A stretch of 64,000 nt of DNA. Source: Glutamicibacter sp. MNS18 (GTDB lineage: Bacteria; Actinomycetota; Actinomycetes; Actinomycetales; Micrococcaceae). The notes under the pieces are model-generated. The model was given only the letters and a program-made list of their open reading frames with translations. It ran no database searches and was not told the origin of the DNA. Shown here piece after piece: positions 35,170-44,078 of the stretch. The position numbers and the translations under genes are program-made. Positions within the stretch are counted from its first letter, which is position 1; each line of letters opens with the position of its first letter. The stretch is from assembly GCF_026107515.2 (NCBI RefSeq), contig NZ_JAPCHW010000005.1, forward strand, positions 186,001 through 250,000, in the 5' to 3' direction.

Positions 35170-36397
35170 AAACAACAATTCTGAAAACAATGTCACCGGG
35201 GCATCCATCATGCTCGAGGAGGTCACCAAGACCTACCCGGGGCAGAAAAAGTCCGCGGTCGGCGGGTTGACGCTGGAAATCCCCGCCGGGTCGATCGTGA
35301 TGTTCGTCGGTCCTTCCGGTTGCGGCAAGACCACAACGCTGAAAATGATCAACCGGCTGATCGAGCCGTCCAGTGGAAAGATCGTGATCAATGGGGACGA
35401 CGTGACCCAGATGAACGGCGACGAGCTACGCCGCCGGATCGGCTATGTGATTCAGGCCGGCGGCCTGTTTCCGCATATGACAGTGTCCACAAATATCGGC
35501 ATGGTCCCCAAGATGCTGGGCTGGCCGAAGGAGAAGATCGCAGCCAGGGTTGATGAGCTGCTGGAACTGGTGTCACTGGATCCGGAGACGTACCGCCACC
35601 GTTTCCCCAAGGAACTGTCCGGGGGCCAGCAGCAGCGCGTGGGCGTGGCCCGGGCGTTGGCGGCCGATCCGCCGGTGTTGCTGATGGATGAGCCCTTCGG
35701 CGCAGTGGACCCGATTACCCGCCAGCGCTTGCAGGATGAGTTGCTCAATATCCAGTCCGAGGTGCAGAAGACCATCGTCTGCGTGACCCACGACTTTGAT
35801 GAAGCGGTGAAACTGGGAGACTGGATCGCCATTTTCAATGAGGGGGCGCAGCTCGAACAGTACGATTCGCCCGAGCGGATCCTGGCCAACCCGGCCAGCG
35901 AGTTCGTGGAGAACTTCATCGGTTCCGGCGCCGGGCTCAAGCAGTTGACGCTTACCCGTGTGCACGAGGTGGAGCTGGCCGAGGCCATTACCACCAAACC
36001 CGGGGCGAATGCCTCCGATGTGCTCTCCCAGCTGCAGGGTGCCGGCTTGAAGTACGCAGTGGTGCTCGACTCGCGCAATCGTCCGCTACGCCGGATGACC
36101 CGCCGGCAGCTCTCCCGGGCCCAGATCATCGAGGGGAGCGCGGATCCCGCGTTGCCCTCGGTCGGGTTGCAGGCCACCTTGAATGACGCCCTGGACACCA
36201 TGCTGGTGGCCAGCACCGAAACCGCCATTGTCACCGGCCGACGGGATGTGTACGAAGGGGTGATCACCGTGCAGACCGTCATGGAGGCCATTGCGGCCGC
36301 TCATTCGGCGGCCGGTGGCGACGGGGAGGCTCCAGTGGGATTGAATTCCGGGGCCATCAACCAGGTGGCCATCGACGACGGTGGTGGTAGCCAGTGA
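35162..36397 (+). CDS. Osmoprotectant ABC ATPase with CBS domains, OpuCA-like
   Basis: 411-residue ATPase. Walker A is GPSGCGKTT, signature LSGGQQQR, Walker B VLLMDEPFGAVD and switch CVTHDFDEAVKLGD. After residue about 250, a C-terminal region with two CBS-like repeats (GLKYAVVLDSRNRPLRRMTR and VGLQATLNDALDTMLVAST) should sense ionic strength, as in OpuA/OpuCA. GTG start; its stop overlaps the next permease as GTGA. Confidence 0.93.
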   Translation: MSENNNSENNVTGASIMLEEVTKTYPGQKKSAVGGLTLEIPAGSIVMFVGPSGCGKTTTLKMINRLIEPSSGKIVINGDDVTQMNGDELRRRIGYVIQAGGLFPHMTVSTNIGMVPKMLGWPKEKIAARVDELLELVSLDPETYRHRFPKELSGGQQQRVGVARALAADPPVLLMDEPFGAVDPITRQRLQDELLNIQSEVQKTIVCVTHDFDEAVKLGDWIAIFNEGAQLEQYDSPERILANPASEFVENFIGSGAGLKQLTLTRVHEVELAEAITTKPGANASDVLSQLQGAGLKYAVVLDSRNRPLRRMTRRQLSRAQIIEGSADPALPSVGLQATLNDALDTMLVASTETAIVTGRRDVYEGVITVQTVMEAIAAAHSAAGGDGEAPVGLNSGAINQVAIDDGGGSQ

Positions 36398-37122
36398 ATT
36401 CCGCGTACCGTGGACTGCTTTTCCAGCTGCTGGGGATCCTGGCGGCCTTCGGGCTGCTGCTCCTCTGGCTGCTGACCGCGGACCTGACCGAAACCGAACG
36501 CCAGACCCTGGACCCCGCAACGGTGTGGGGCTACACCCGTGAACACCTGGAGATCACGTTGTGGGCGGCGCTGATCGTCCTGGTTATTGCCGTTCCCCTC
36601 GGAGTGTTGCTGACCCGGCCGGGAATCCGCCGCGCCGCTCCCGCGGTGCGTGCAGTGGCCAACGTGGGCCAGGCTGCCCCGGCCATCGGCCTGGTGGTCC
36701 TGCTGGCCTTCTGGCTGGGCTTCGGCGCGCGGACCGCAGTGGTTTCGATGGTGCTCTATGCCATCCTTCCGGTACTATCCAACACCATGATCGGCTTGCA
36801 GCAGGTCGACCAGCGACTGGTGGAAGCCGGTCGTGGTATCGGGATGAGCCAGCTGGCGGTGCTGTTCAAGGTGGAAATCCCCTTAGCCGTACCGGTCATG
36901 CTCTCCGGGATCCGGACCGCGCTCGTGCTGCTGGTGGGTACCGCGACCCTGGCTACGTTCATCGACGGAGGTGGCCTGGGGATCCTGATCACCACCGGGG
37001 TGAATCTGAGCCTGAACGCGGTGCTGATTGCCGGGGCCATTCTGGTGGCCCTGCTGGCAGTGAGCATCGATTGGGTTGGCCAGCTGGTGGAAACCGCGGC
37101 CCGACCGAAGGGACTGTCGTGA
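36394..37122 (+). CDS. Osmoprotectant ABC permease, OpuCD-like
   Basis: 242-residue permease, the second membrane subunit. The EAA loop is VEAGRGIGMSQLAVLFKVEI, nearly the same as in the first permease (ARGIGMGRLPTLFKVEL), so the two form a heterodimer from an ancient duplication. GTG start. It ends overlapping the binding protein start as GTGA. Confidence 0.92.
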   Translation: MNSAYRGLLFQLLGILAAFGLLLLWLLTADLTETERQTLDPATVWGYTREHLEITLWAALIVLVIAVPLGVLLTRPGIRRAAPAVRAVANVGQAAPAIGLVVLLAFWLGFGARTAVVSMVLYAILPVLSNTMIGLQQVDQRLVEAGRGIGMSQLAVLFKVEIPLAVPVMLSGIRTALVLLVGTATLATFIDGGGLGILITTGVNLSLNAVLIAGAILVALLAVSIDWVGQLVETAARPKGLS

Positions 37123-38096
37123 AAGGCAAATTGAAGACACTGGCCCTGGGTGGCGCGATGCTGTTGGCACTGACAGGTTGCGGGCTGGCACCCTCCACCG
37201 GAACCGTGCCGGCCTCGGCCCCCGGTACGATCCAGCCACTGGCGGATCTGCCAGATGACGCGGCGGTAACCGTGACATCCAAATCGTTCACGGAACAGCT
37301 GCTGGTCGGGAAGATCGCGGTCATCGCGCTGCAAACGGCCGGGTTCGAGGTGACCGACCTGACCAATGTGCCCGGATCGCAGCCGGCGCGTGAACTGGTG
37401 GTGGGAAACTCCGCCAATGTGCTCTGGGAGTATACCGGTACCGCCTGGTTGACCTATCTCGGGCGCGAGGAGCCGGTGATCGGCGCCGAGGAACAATGGC
37501 AGGCGGTGCATGACGAAGACGCGGCCAACGGGATCCACTGGGGTCGGCCGGCGCCGTTGAACAACACCTATGCCATGGCGATGAACGAGGAAGTCAGCGC
37601 ACGACTGGGAATCACCAAGCTGTCGGAGCTGAAGGACGTGGATGCCGCGGACCTGACCTTCTGCGTGGATCCGGAATTCAACTCGCGGCGTGACGGGCTG
37701 ACCCCGATGCTGGAGAAAATCGGGTTGCAACGCGGCAGCGATGTGCCTGAATCGAATATCGGCCTCTACGACGTGGGAGCCATCTACTCGGCCACGGCTG
37801 CCGGGGCCTGCAACTTCGGGGAGGTGTTCACGACCGATGGCCGGATCAAGGCGCTGAACCTGACGGTGCTCGAGGACGATGTACAGTATTTCCCGAGCTA
37901 CAACGTCGCCCCGATGATCAATGCCGGATTCAACGAGCAGTGGCCGCAGGTTGGTGAGATCATGGGCCAGATCGCCCCGTTGCTGACCGATGAAGCGCTG
38001 CAGGACCTCAATGCGCAGGTAGATGTGGAAGGCCGGGAGCCGGCCGACGTCGCCTTCGAGTGGATGGTGCAACAGGGGTTGGTCACCGAACCCTAG
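37119..38096 (+). CDS. Glycine betaine/choline-type binding lipoprotein, OpuCC-like
   Basis: 325-residue OpuAC-family binding protein. The GTG start at 37119 is followed by a short basic stretch, a hydrophobic core and lipobox LTGC (Cys at about residue 21). VTSKSFTEQLLVGKIAVIAL is the typical first motif of OpuCC/OsmX, and WEYTGTAWLTYLG lies in the ligand-binding cleft. It is last gene of the operon, followed by a terminator. Substrate specificity (betaine, carnitine, choline) cannot be resolved. Confidence 0.92.
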   Translation: MKGKLKTLALGGAMLLALTGCGLAPSTGTVPASAPGTIQPLADLPDDAAVTVTSKSFTEQLLVGKIAVIALQTAGFEVTDLTNVPGSQPARELVVGNSANVLWEYTGTAWLTYLGREEPVIGAEEQWQAVHDEDAANGIHWGRPAPLNNTYAMAMNEEVSARLGITKLSELKDVDAADLTFCVDPEFNSRRDGLTPMLEKIGLQRGSDVPESNIGLYDVGAIYSATAAGACNFGEVFTTDGRIKALNLTVLEDDVQYFPSYNVAPMINAGFNEQWPQVGEIMGQIAPLLTDEALQDLNAQVDVEGREPADVAFEWMVQQGLVTEP

Positions 38097-38106
38097 AAGC
38101 ACCTGG

Positions 38107-38141
38107 AACAGCCCGGCAGGTTATTTCCCTGTCGGGCTGTT
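38107..38141 (+). terminator. Terminator of the osmoprotectant operon
   Basis: AACAGCCCGGCAGG (38107-38120) pairs with CCTGTCGGGCTGTT (38128-38141), 14 pairs with one G-T wobble, loop TTATTTC, then GTCTTTAA. Confidence 0.75.
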
Positions 38142-38224
38142 GTCTTTAATGCCTTGTTGACAAGTGGTTCCGTGAATTCCGGGGGAGCCGGTGGCAAAAG
38201 AACCAAAGAATTCCACGAATGTTG

Positions 38225-38254
38225 TTGACGCTTCAATTTATTTTGTGCCATACT
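38225..38254 (+). promoter_or_regulatory. Promoter of the YceI gene
   Basis: TTGACG (38225-38230), an 18-base AT-rich spacer, then CATACT (38249-38254). It lies 64 bases before the ATG at 38319 and is the best sigma-70-type match in this part of the window. Confidence 0.55.
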
Positions 38255-38318
38255 GGAACCAACGCACAGTTGATGTGTCAATCAAATGGCACGGAACCCG
38301 AACCCAGAAGGAGTCACC

Positions 38319-38873
38319 ATGACCGTAGCAGCCACCACCCTGAGCACAGGCACCTGGAACCTGGACGCAGCGCACAGCGAAATCGGATTCGTAGTCCGCC
38401 ACGCTGGCATCTCGAAGGTGCGCGGCACCTTCGGTGAATTCGACGCCACCTTGGTGGTCGGCGAGACCCTGACCGACTCCAGTGTCACCGCGGATATCCA
38501 GATCGCCTCGGTGAACACCAAGGACGCAGGCCGTGACGGCCACCTGAAGGGCGAGGACTTCTTCGACGCCGAGAACTTCCCTGTCATGAGCTTCCGCTCC
38601 ACCGGCCTGCAGGGCGAACCGGGCGCGTTCGCCCTGGTAGGCGAGCTGACCATCAAGGGCGTGACCAAGGAAGTCGAGTTGGACGCCGAATTCGGGGGCC
38701 AGGCCGTGGATCCGTTCGGCGCAACCCGCGCCGGCTTCTCGGCCACCACCACCATTTCCCGCAAGGAATTTGGCATCACCTGGAACGCCGCGCTGGAAGC
38801 TGGCGGTGTACTGGTTAGCGACAAGGTCAAGATCGAGATCGACGCGGCCTTCGTCCTGCCGACCGCCGAGTAA
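38319..38873 (+). CDS. YceI family protein
   Basis: 184-residue lipocalin-like beta-barrel protein. GTWNLDAAHSEIGFVVRHAG is the conserved start, and TFGEFDATLVVG and LTIKGVTKEVELDAEF are further family motifs. Members bind polyisoprenoids or other amphiphiles and are often stress-related. There is no signal peptide, so this copy is cytoplasmic, unlike E. coli YceI. ATG at 38319 follows AAGGAG. Confidence 0.92.
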   Translation: MTVAATTLSTGTWNLDAAHSEIGFVVRHAGISKVRGTFGEFDATLVVGETLTDSSVTADIQIASVNTKDAGRDGHLKGEDFFDAENFPVMSFRSTGLQGEPGAFALVGELTIKGVTKEVELDAEFGGQAVDPFGATRAGFSATTTISRKEFGITWNAALEAGGVLVSDKVKIEIDAAFVLPTAE

Positions 38874-38903
38874 AACCTCCCATTGGGGGCACACACCGCA
38901 ATA

Positions 38904-38931
38904 ACGACGACCCCCTTGCCGGGGTCGTCGT
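38904..38931 (+). terminator. Terminator after YceI
   Basis: ACGACGACCCC (38904-38914) and GGGGTCGTCGT (38921-38931) form a perfect 11-bp stem with loop CTTGCC, followed by GTTTAA. It lies between convergent genes and could serve both. Confidence 0.7.
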
Positions 38932-38945
38932 GTTTAACGCGGAAC

Positions 38946-39317
38946 TCAGTTACGTTCCAGGGTGCCGATCGGCTGGTCCTGGGCGTCACGCAGGGCCAGC
39001 ATGGTGGCATCCACGGTGCCCCCGGCCGCGGTGTTCAGCCAGGTGTCCACGCCTTCGCAGGCCATCAGGGTCATCGCGCCGAGTTCGATATCCACCTCAT
39101 TGCCATCGCGGGTCCACTGGCCGGTGAAGGTGTTGCAGCCGTCGTTGCCGCTTAGCGAACCGTCCTCGGCGAATTGCAGGAAGGGATCGCCTTCGGCTAC
39201 GCCGCCGAACTTGCCGGTCAACGGGTGTTCATCGGACTTTCCCGGGCCGGACGAACAAGCCGCCAGGGCCAGCAGGAGCACGGGTGCCAGGATCAATTTT
39301 CGGTATGGGGTGCTCAT
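38946..39317 (-). CDS. META-domain lipoprotein (HslJ-like)
   Basis: 123-residue secreted lipoprotein. The signal sequence has lipobox LAAC, and the mature part is a META domain with GNDGCNTFTGQW and LMACEG, as in HslJ. The family fold binds nothing well defined. ATG at 39317 puts the signal peptide at the N-terminus; an upstream ATG at 39338 would add seven residues. Confidence 0.85.
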   Translation of the reverse strand: MSTPYRKLILAPVLLLALAACSSGPGKSDEHPLTGKFGGVAEGDPFLQFAEDGSLSGNDGCNTFTGQWTRDGNEVDIELGAMTLMACEGVDTWLNTAAGGTVDATMLALRDAQDQPIGTLERN

Positions 39318-39391
39318 ACCAGCAAATGCTAGCCCCACAACGGTGGCGGTGGATAGACCCTAACCACCGCCACTGGGGGATTGGCTGCAGG

Positions 39392-40375
39392 CTAGAGCAG
39401 TTCGGCGCGCAACTGCTCGGCCGATTTGGGGGACAGCAGACCGGGGGCCACATCGAAAACGGTTTGCGCACCGGTAATCCCGGCCCGGTTCATCCGGAAG
39501 ACCGCACGGGCGTAGGCCACCAACACGCTGGAGGTGAATTCGGGATTTGACCCCAGGGCCAGTGAGTACTCGATGACCTGGGACTGCTGTTCGCTGGTAT
39601 TGCCCGAACGGAAGACGAAGCCGCCGTGCGGCATATCGGAGTGCTCGGTGGCCAATGTCTGCGCGTCGATGAAGTGCACGGTGGTGTCGTACTGGTCGAA
39701 GTAGTGCTCCATGCTCACGATGGCCTCGCGCACCGTGTCTGGATCGGCACCGTCCTCCAGCACCACATAGCACTCGCGCTGGTGTTTGTCCCGGGTTTCC
39801 AGCTCCGGGCGCTGACCGGCACGAACCGCATCGATCGCCGCCGGGCTCGGGATGGTGTATTGCACACCACCGGCCACACCGGGTACCCGGCGAACGGCGT
39901 CGGAGTGGCCCTGGCTCAGGCCGCGACCCCAGAAGGTATAGGTGACCCCGTCGGGCAGCAGGGCCTCGCCGATGACACGGTTGATGGAGAACATTCCCGG
40001 ATCCCAGCCGGCGGAGATCAACGCGGTCTTGCCTGCGGCCTTCGCCGGGGCATCAACGGCGGCATAGTGCTCCGGGATCCGTGCGTGGGTGTCGAAGCTG
40101 TCCACGGTGTTGAACAGCGCAGCCAACGCGGGTCCCTGCTCGGGCAGGTCGGACTTCGACCCGCCGCACAGGATCAGCACGTCGATGTCCCCGGCGTGCG
40201 AGGCCACATCGTCCAGTGCATAACGCGGTGCGTCGGCAGCCAGTTGCAGGGTCTGCGGATCGCGTCGGGTGAAGACGCCGACCAGTTCCATATCCGCGTT
40301 TTTCGCGACGGCGGCTTGTACGCCGCGTCCCAGGTTGCCGTAGCCGGCAATGCCGATGCGGATCTTTGCGCTCAC
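39392..40375 (-). CDS. ddh: meso-Diaminopimelate D-dehydrogenase
   Basis: 327-residue NADPH-dependent enzyme that makes meso-diaminopimelate from tetrahydrodipicolinate in one step. IGIAGYGNLGRGVQAAV is the dinucleotide motif, FTRRDP the NADPH phosphate site, SAGWDPGMFSINR and WGRGLSQGHSDAVRRVPGV the substrate pocket, close to corynebacterial Ddh (320 residues). GTG start. It provides a shortcut in lysine and cell-wall precursor synthesis beside the succinylase route. It stands alone here. Confidence 0.93.
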   Translation of the reverse strand: MSAKIRIGIAGYGNLGRGVQAAVAKNADMELVGVFTRRDPQTLQLAADAPRYALDDVASHAGDIDVLILCGGSKSDLPEQGPALAALFNTVDSFDTHARIPEHYAAVDAPAKAAGKTALISAGWDPGMFSINRVIGEALLPDGVTYTFWGRGLSQGHSDAVRRVPGVAGGVQYTIPSPAAIDAVRAGQRPELETRDKHQRECYVVLEDGADPDTVREAIVSMEHYFDQYDTTVHFIDAQTLATEHSDMPHGGFVFRSGNTSEQQSQVIEYSLALGSNPEFTSSVLVAYARAVFRMNRAGITGAQTVFDVAPGLLSPKSAEQLRAELL

Positions 40376-40472
40376 GTGTATTCCATCTCCTTGGCTGGTA
40401 CTACCTCTATTAGCCTTACGCTAGCGGTTGCCCAGCCGAAGGGGTAAGTCTGTGAAGGCCGGTGGTGGGTGC

Positions 40473-40868
40473 TCAACCGGCCACCGGGATGAAGAAGAGC
40501 AAGGCGATCAGGGCAAACAGTGCGCCGATGACCCAGAGCAGACCCAGAATGCTACCAACCCACCCGGTGACCTTGCCGACGGTGGCGGGGGTGGCGAAGT
40601 CCCGTTCGGCGCGGCGGGCCTTGAGAATGGCAATCGGTCCGAAGATGAAGCCCAGGAAACTGAAGACGAGGGCGAGGATCCCGAGCACCATGGCGGTCTG
40701 CGCCAGTTGCGCGCCCTGATCGTTCGGTCGCGGGTTGTTGGGCCCGGGAAGCGGATCACCGGCGGGGGTGTAACCGTGGAACCGGGGCGGCTGGTCGAAG
40801 GACGCGCCGTCATAGGACGGACCGCCCTGGGAATAGGGGTTGTGCGGTTCGTTGGCGGGAGTCGACAT
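40473..40868 (-). CDS. DUF4190 membrane protein
   Basis: 131-residue protein with a Pro/Gly/Asn/Tyr-rich cytoplasmic N-terminus (PHNPYSQGGPSYDG) and two hydrophobic segments (LVFSFLGFIFGPIAILKARR and LLWVIGALFALIALLFFIP). This is the layout of DUF4190 proteins of actinobacteria. Function is unknown. ATG at 40868 is chosen because upstream frame residues are unlike the family. Confidence 0.8.
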   Translation of the reverse strand: MSTPANEPHNPYSQGGPSYDGASFDQPPRFHGYTPAGDPLPGPNNPRPNDQGAQLAQTAMVLGILALVFSFLGFIFGPIAILKARRAERDFATPATVGKVTGWVGSILGLLWVIGALFALIALLFFIPVAG

Positions 40869-40955
40869 GATGGTCACGATCCTCGAGGAGTTGGTGGTTC
40901 CATTGAACCAATATGCGCCGTGGGCCACCAGTGCCCGGGGACAGTGCACAGGAAC

Positions 40956-42107
40956 TTAGGAGACTTTTCGTTTCCACAATTCATGGGTGCCGGTGGCCAG
41001 GATGCCCAGCAGGATGGTGGCGTAGAAACCGTACTGGAAAATCGTGGCGTAGTGACCGGTCTCGGCCAGCGAGGCGGTGACCCAGGTGGCTGCCGCGGCG
41101 CCGAGGAACAAGCTGAAGACGAAGAAGGAGACGGTGGTGGCCCGCGCCGTCGGGGCCACATCGGTGGCCCAGCCCTGCATGGAGGAATGCATGATGGCGT
41201 TGGCCGCCCCCATCAGGGTCGCGGTGATGGTCAGCGCCACCGCGGAGAACCAGAAGGCGGAAGCCGCGAAGCCGCCCAACAGGATCACGGCCCCCAGCCC
41301 GATCAGGACGGTTCGGGGCAAACGTGCCACCAGCCGGCGCATCAACCGGGCACCGAGGATCACACCCAGGGCAAAACCGCAGCCCAGCAGGCCGGCCAGC
41401 CCGATGTCGATGCCCAGGTCCTGCAGCGCCGGGACGATGTAGGTCAGCAGGCCCATGAGCAGCGCACCTTCGAGGAACACCACGGCGTACAGCAGCAGCG
41501 TGGATCCGGTGAAGGCCGGCTTCAGGGTGAATCCGCGGACGGTGCGGGTTGCGGCGGCAACCTTGCGCAGGCTGAACAGGGCCGCCAGGGCGCCCAGGGC
41601 GGGCAGGGCGAAAACCAGCCGCCAGTCGACGAAGGTGGCCAGTGCGCCGGCAGCCAGTGTGGACAGGGTGGTACCCAAGGAGGAATAGACCTGCAAATCC
41701 GACAGGCCGCGCGCCCGCTCGATCCCGGTCCGGGTGTCCCCGAGCAGGGTCAGCAAGGTGGGGTAGAGGGCACCGAACATCAGCCCGGTCAGCGACCGCA
41801 CCAGCAACAGCGGCAGGTAGGACGTGAACAGGGTGCTGGCCAGGGCCCCGAGCAGCGCGCCGACCAGGGCCGTGCGCAGCACCGCCAACCGCCCGAACCG
41901 GTCGCTGAGCATACCCCAGACCGGTTGCCCCACGGCGTAGAACAGTGAGTACCCGGCGACCAGCTGCACCGCCTGGCCCAGGCTCAGCTCGGTGGCCAGC
42001 GACAGCGCCAGCAGCATCGGGGCGGTGGCGTAGCGATCGAAGAAGGCCAGGAAGCCGATGAACCGCAGTGCCGAGTCCGGCACCCGGGTCGGGTCGTTTC
42101 CTGCCAT
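40956..42107 (-). CDS. MFS transporter
   Basis: 383-residue major facilitator with 12 predicted helices. The loop 2-3 motif is GMLSDRFGRLAVLRTALVGA, and loop 8-9 ends in RRLVARLPRT. The substrate is unknown; the architecture fits drug/H+ antiporter or small-molecule exporters. ATG at 42107 is used; the upstream in-frame ATG at 42146 adds a hydrophilic stretch without support. Confidence 0.88.
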   Translation of the reverse strand: MAGNDPTRVPDSALRFIGFLAFFDRYATAPMLLALSLATELSLGQAVQLVAGYSLFYAVGQPVWGMLSDRFGRLAVLRTALVGALLGALASTLFTSYLPLLLVRSLTGLMFGALYPTLLTLLGDTRTGIERARGLSDLQVYSSLGTTLSTLAAGALATFVDWRLVFALPALGALAALFSLRKVAAATRTVRGFTLKPAFTGSTLLLYAVVFLEGALLMGLLTYIVPALQDLGIDIGLAGLLGCGFALGVILGARLMRRLVARLPRTVLIGLGAVILLGGFAASAFWFSAVALTITATLMGAANAIMHSSMQGWATDVAPTARATTVSFFVFSLFLGAAAATWVTASLAETGHYATIFQYGFYATILLGILATGTHELWKRKVS

Positions 42108-42194
42108 GCTGCGCCGTCCTTCACATCGAGCCAACAGCCCATCCAACCAGACAGACGGGTCGAACCCCGAAGATATTGCGTTCCGCGTCGAAAC

Positions 42195-44024
42195 CTACCG
42201 GGGCCCACGCAGCGTACGCAGTGCGTAGATGATGACCACCAGGTCCACCACCTCCTGCAGCAGCGCACCGAGTACGGCCGGGATCACCCCGGTGGTGGCC
42301 ACCAGCATCAGCCCCACGCTCAGGGCGACCCCGATCCAGATGGCGCTCAGCGCCACCCGGTAGGTGAAACGGCTGATGGCCACCGCCTCGGCGACCGGGG
42401 CCAGCGAGTCGCGCAGGATCACCGCATCCGCGGCCTGTCCGGCGGCGGTCGAACCTCGTGACCCCATCGCGATGCCCACATCGGCGGTGGCCAGGGCCGG
42501 CGCGTCATTGACCCCGTCGCCTACCATCATCAGTGGTCGCGGGGTGAACGCATCGAGCAGCTGGACCTTCCCGCCTGGCAGCAGTTCGGCATGCACTTCC
42601 TCAATCCCCACAACGCCGGCCACCAGCCGGGCCGAATCGGCCACGTCGCCGGTGAGCATCACCTGGCGTTCGATGCCGTGGGAGGACAGCCAGGCCAGGG
42701 TGTCGCGCGCCTCGGGGCGTGGGGTATCGGCCAGCACGAGGGCTCCGGCGAATTCGCCGTCGATGCTCGCGTAGGCCGCGGTCTGACCCGATTCCAGGTC
42801 CACACGCGCCGGCCGGGCGCCGAGCGAGGCGATGAAAGCCGGTTTGCCCACCGCCACCCGGTGACCCTGCACCGTGGCGATGACCCCGTTGGTGGCGATC
42901 TCCCGGGCGTCCTGGGCGGCAAGCAGCTCCAGCCCCCGGCCGGTGGCGGCCTTGCTGATCCCCGCGGCCATCACATGGCTGGAATACTGTTCGGCCGAGG
43001 CCACCAGCTGCAGCAACCGGTCCTCGTTGATGACACCGGAAGGGATGATCCTGACCAGGTCGGGACGGCCGCTGGTCAGGGTTCCGGTCTTGTCGAAGGC
43101 CGCGCCGCGCACCGCGGCGAGCCGCTCGATCACTGCCCCGCCCTTGACGATGATCCCGGACTTGGCGGCCTTGGACATCCCGCCCAGAAACGCCACCGGG
43201 ACCGCGATCAGCAGCGGACAGGGGGTGGCCAGCACCAGCACCTGGGCGAAACGCAGCGGATCGCCGGAGAGCAGCCATGCCCCGCCGGCCAGCAGCAGCG
43301 AAAAGAGGGTGAAGGGGATGGCGAAACGGTCGGCCAGCCGGGCCACCGGGGCCTTGGACTCGCGGGCCTGTCGGACCAAGGCGATGATCTGCTGGTATTG
43401 GCTGTCATCGGCGGTACGCACCGCCTGCAGGCGCACGGCCCTTGAGCCGTTGACCGAGCCGGAATACACCTGCTCGCCCCGGGAGCGGGTGACCGGGAGG
43501 AACTCCCCGGTCAGCGAGGACTCGTCGAAGGTGGCCTGCTGGTCAAGCAACTGGCCGTCGACCGGAACCTGCTCGCCGGGCCGCACCAGCAGGGTGTCGC
43601 CCACCTGGACCTCCCCGGCGGCGAGATCGATGATCTGCCCGGCCTCGTCGACCCGGTGGGCGAGGGTGGGTTTGCGTTCGAGCAGGCTGGCCAGTTCCCC
43701 GGTGGCGCGGTGTCCTGCATAGGCCTCCAGCGCTTCGCCGCCGGTGAGCATCAGCACGATGATCAGCGAGGCCAGATACTCGCCGACCAGCACACAGGCG
43801 ATGATTGCCACCAGCGCCAGGATGTCCAGGCCATAGTGCTTGCGCAGCAGGCTGCGGAACATGTCCACCCCGATCCACAGGCAGGCCACCGCGATCATGC
43901 TGGTGGCCACCGTGCGGCTGGCGGTATCCAGGCCGGCCAACGACAGAAGCAGTGTGGCCGCCATGGCGCAGGCGGTAAGCGCGAGCAGGAAGTAGGTTTT
44001 CACGAACTGGATCAAGGTCCTCAT
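42195..44024 (-). CDS. P1B-type heavy-metal ATPase with atypical motifs
   Basis: 609-residue metal-transporting P-type ATPase: DESSLTGE at residues about 167-174, phosphorylation motif DKTGTLT (Asp at about 311) and hinge MVGDGVNDAPAL. The transmembrane metal site is TPCP (about 267-270) instead of CPC/CPH/SPC, and the nucleotide domain has SSHVMA where P1B enzymes normally carry an HP pair. No N-terminal metal-binding (HMA) domain is present. The final helices end in LQEVVDLVVIIYALRTL. Metal specificity cannot be assigned. ATG at 44024; upstream frame residues are not conserved. Confidence 0.88.
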   Translation of the reverse strand: MRTLIQFVKTYFLLALTACAMAATLLLSLAGLDTASRTVATSMIAVACLWIGVDMFRSLLRKHYGLDILALVAIIACVLVGEYLASLIIVLMLTGGEALEAYAGHRATGELASLLERKPTLAHRVDEAGQIIDLAAGEVQVGDTLLVRPGEQVPVDGQLLDQQATFDESSLTGEFLPVTRSRGEQVYSGSVNGSRAVRLQAVRTADDSQYQQIIALVRQARESKAPVARLADRFAIPFTLFSLLLAGGAWLLSGDPLRFAQVLVLATPCPLLIAVPVAFLGGMSKAAKSGIIVKGGAVIERLAAVRGAAFDKTGTLTSGRPDLVRIIPSGVINEDRLLQLVASAEQYSSHVMAAGISKAATGRGLELLAAQDAREIATNGVIATVQGHRVAVGKPAFIASLGARPARVDLESGQTAAYASIDGEFAGALVLADTPRPEARDTLAWLSSHGIERQVMLTGDVADSARLVAGVVGIEEVHAELLPGGKVQLLDAFTPRPLMMVGDGVNDAPALATADVGIAMGSRGSTAAGQAADAVILRDSLAPVAEAVAISRFTYRVALSAIWIGVALSVGLMLVATTGVIPAVLGALLQEVVDLVVIIYALRTLRGPR

Positions 44025-44078
44025 GCTCCCATGGTCGCCGCAATACCCCGGCCTGTCCAAGACCGGTACCGTAGAGCG

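Noticed and set aside
36756-38102. 448-codon minus-strand open frame opposite the osmoprotectant genes
   Set aside because: Spans two well-supported plus-strand genes and has no recognisable domain.
40428-41948. 506-codon plus-strand open frame opposite the MFS and DUF4190 genes
   Set aside because: Antisense, very rich in Gln/Gly/Asp repeats, no domain.
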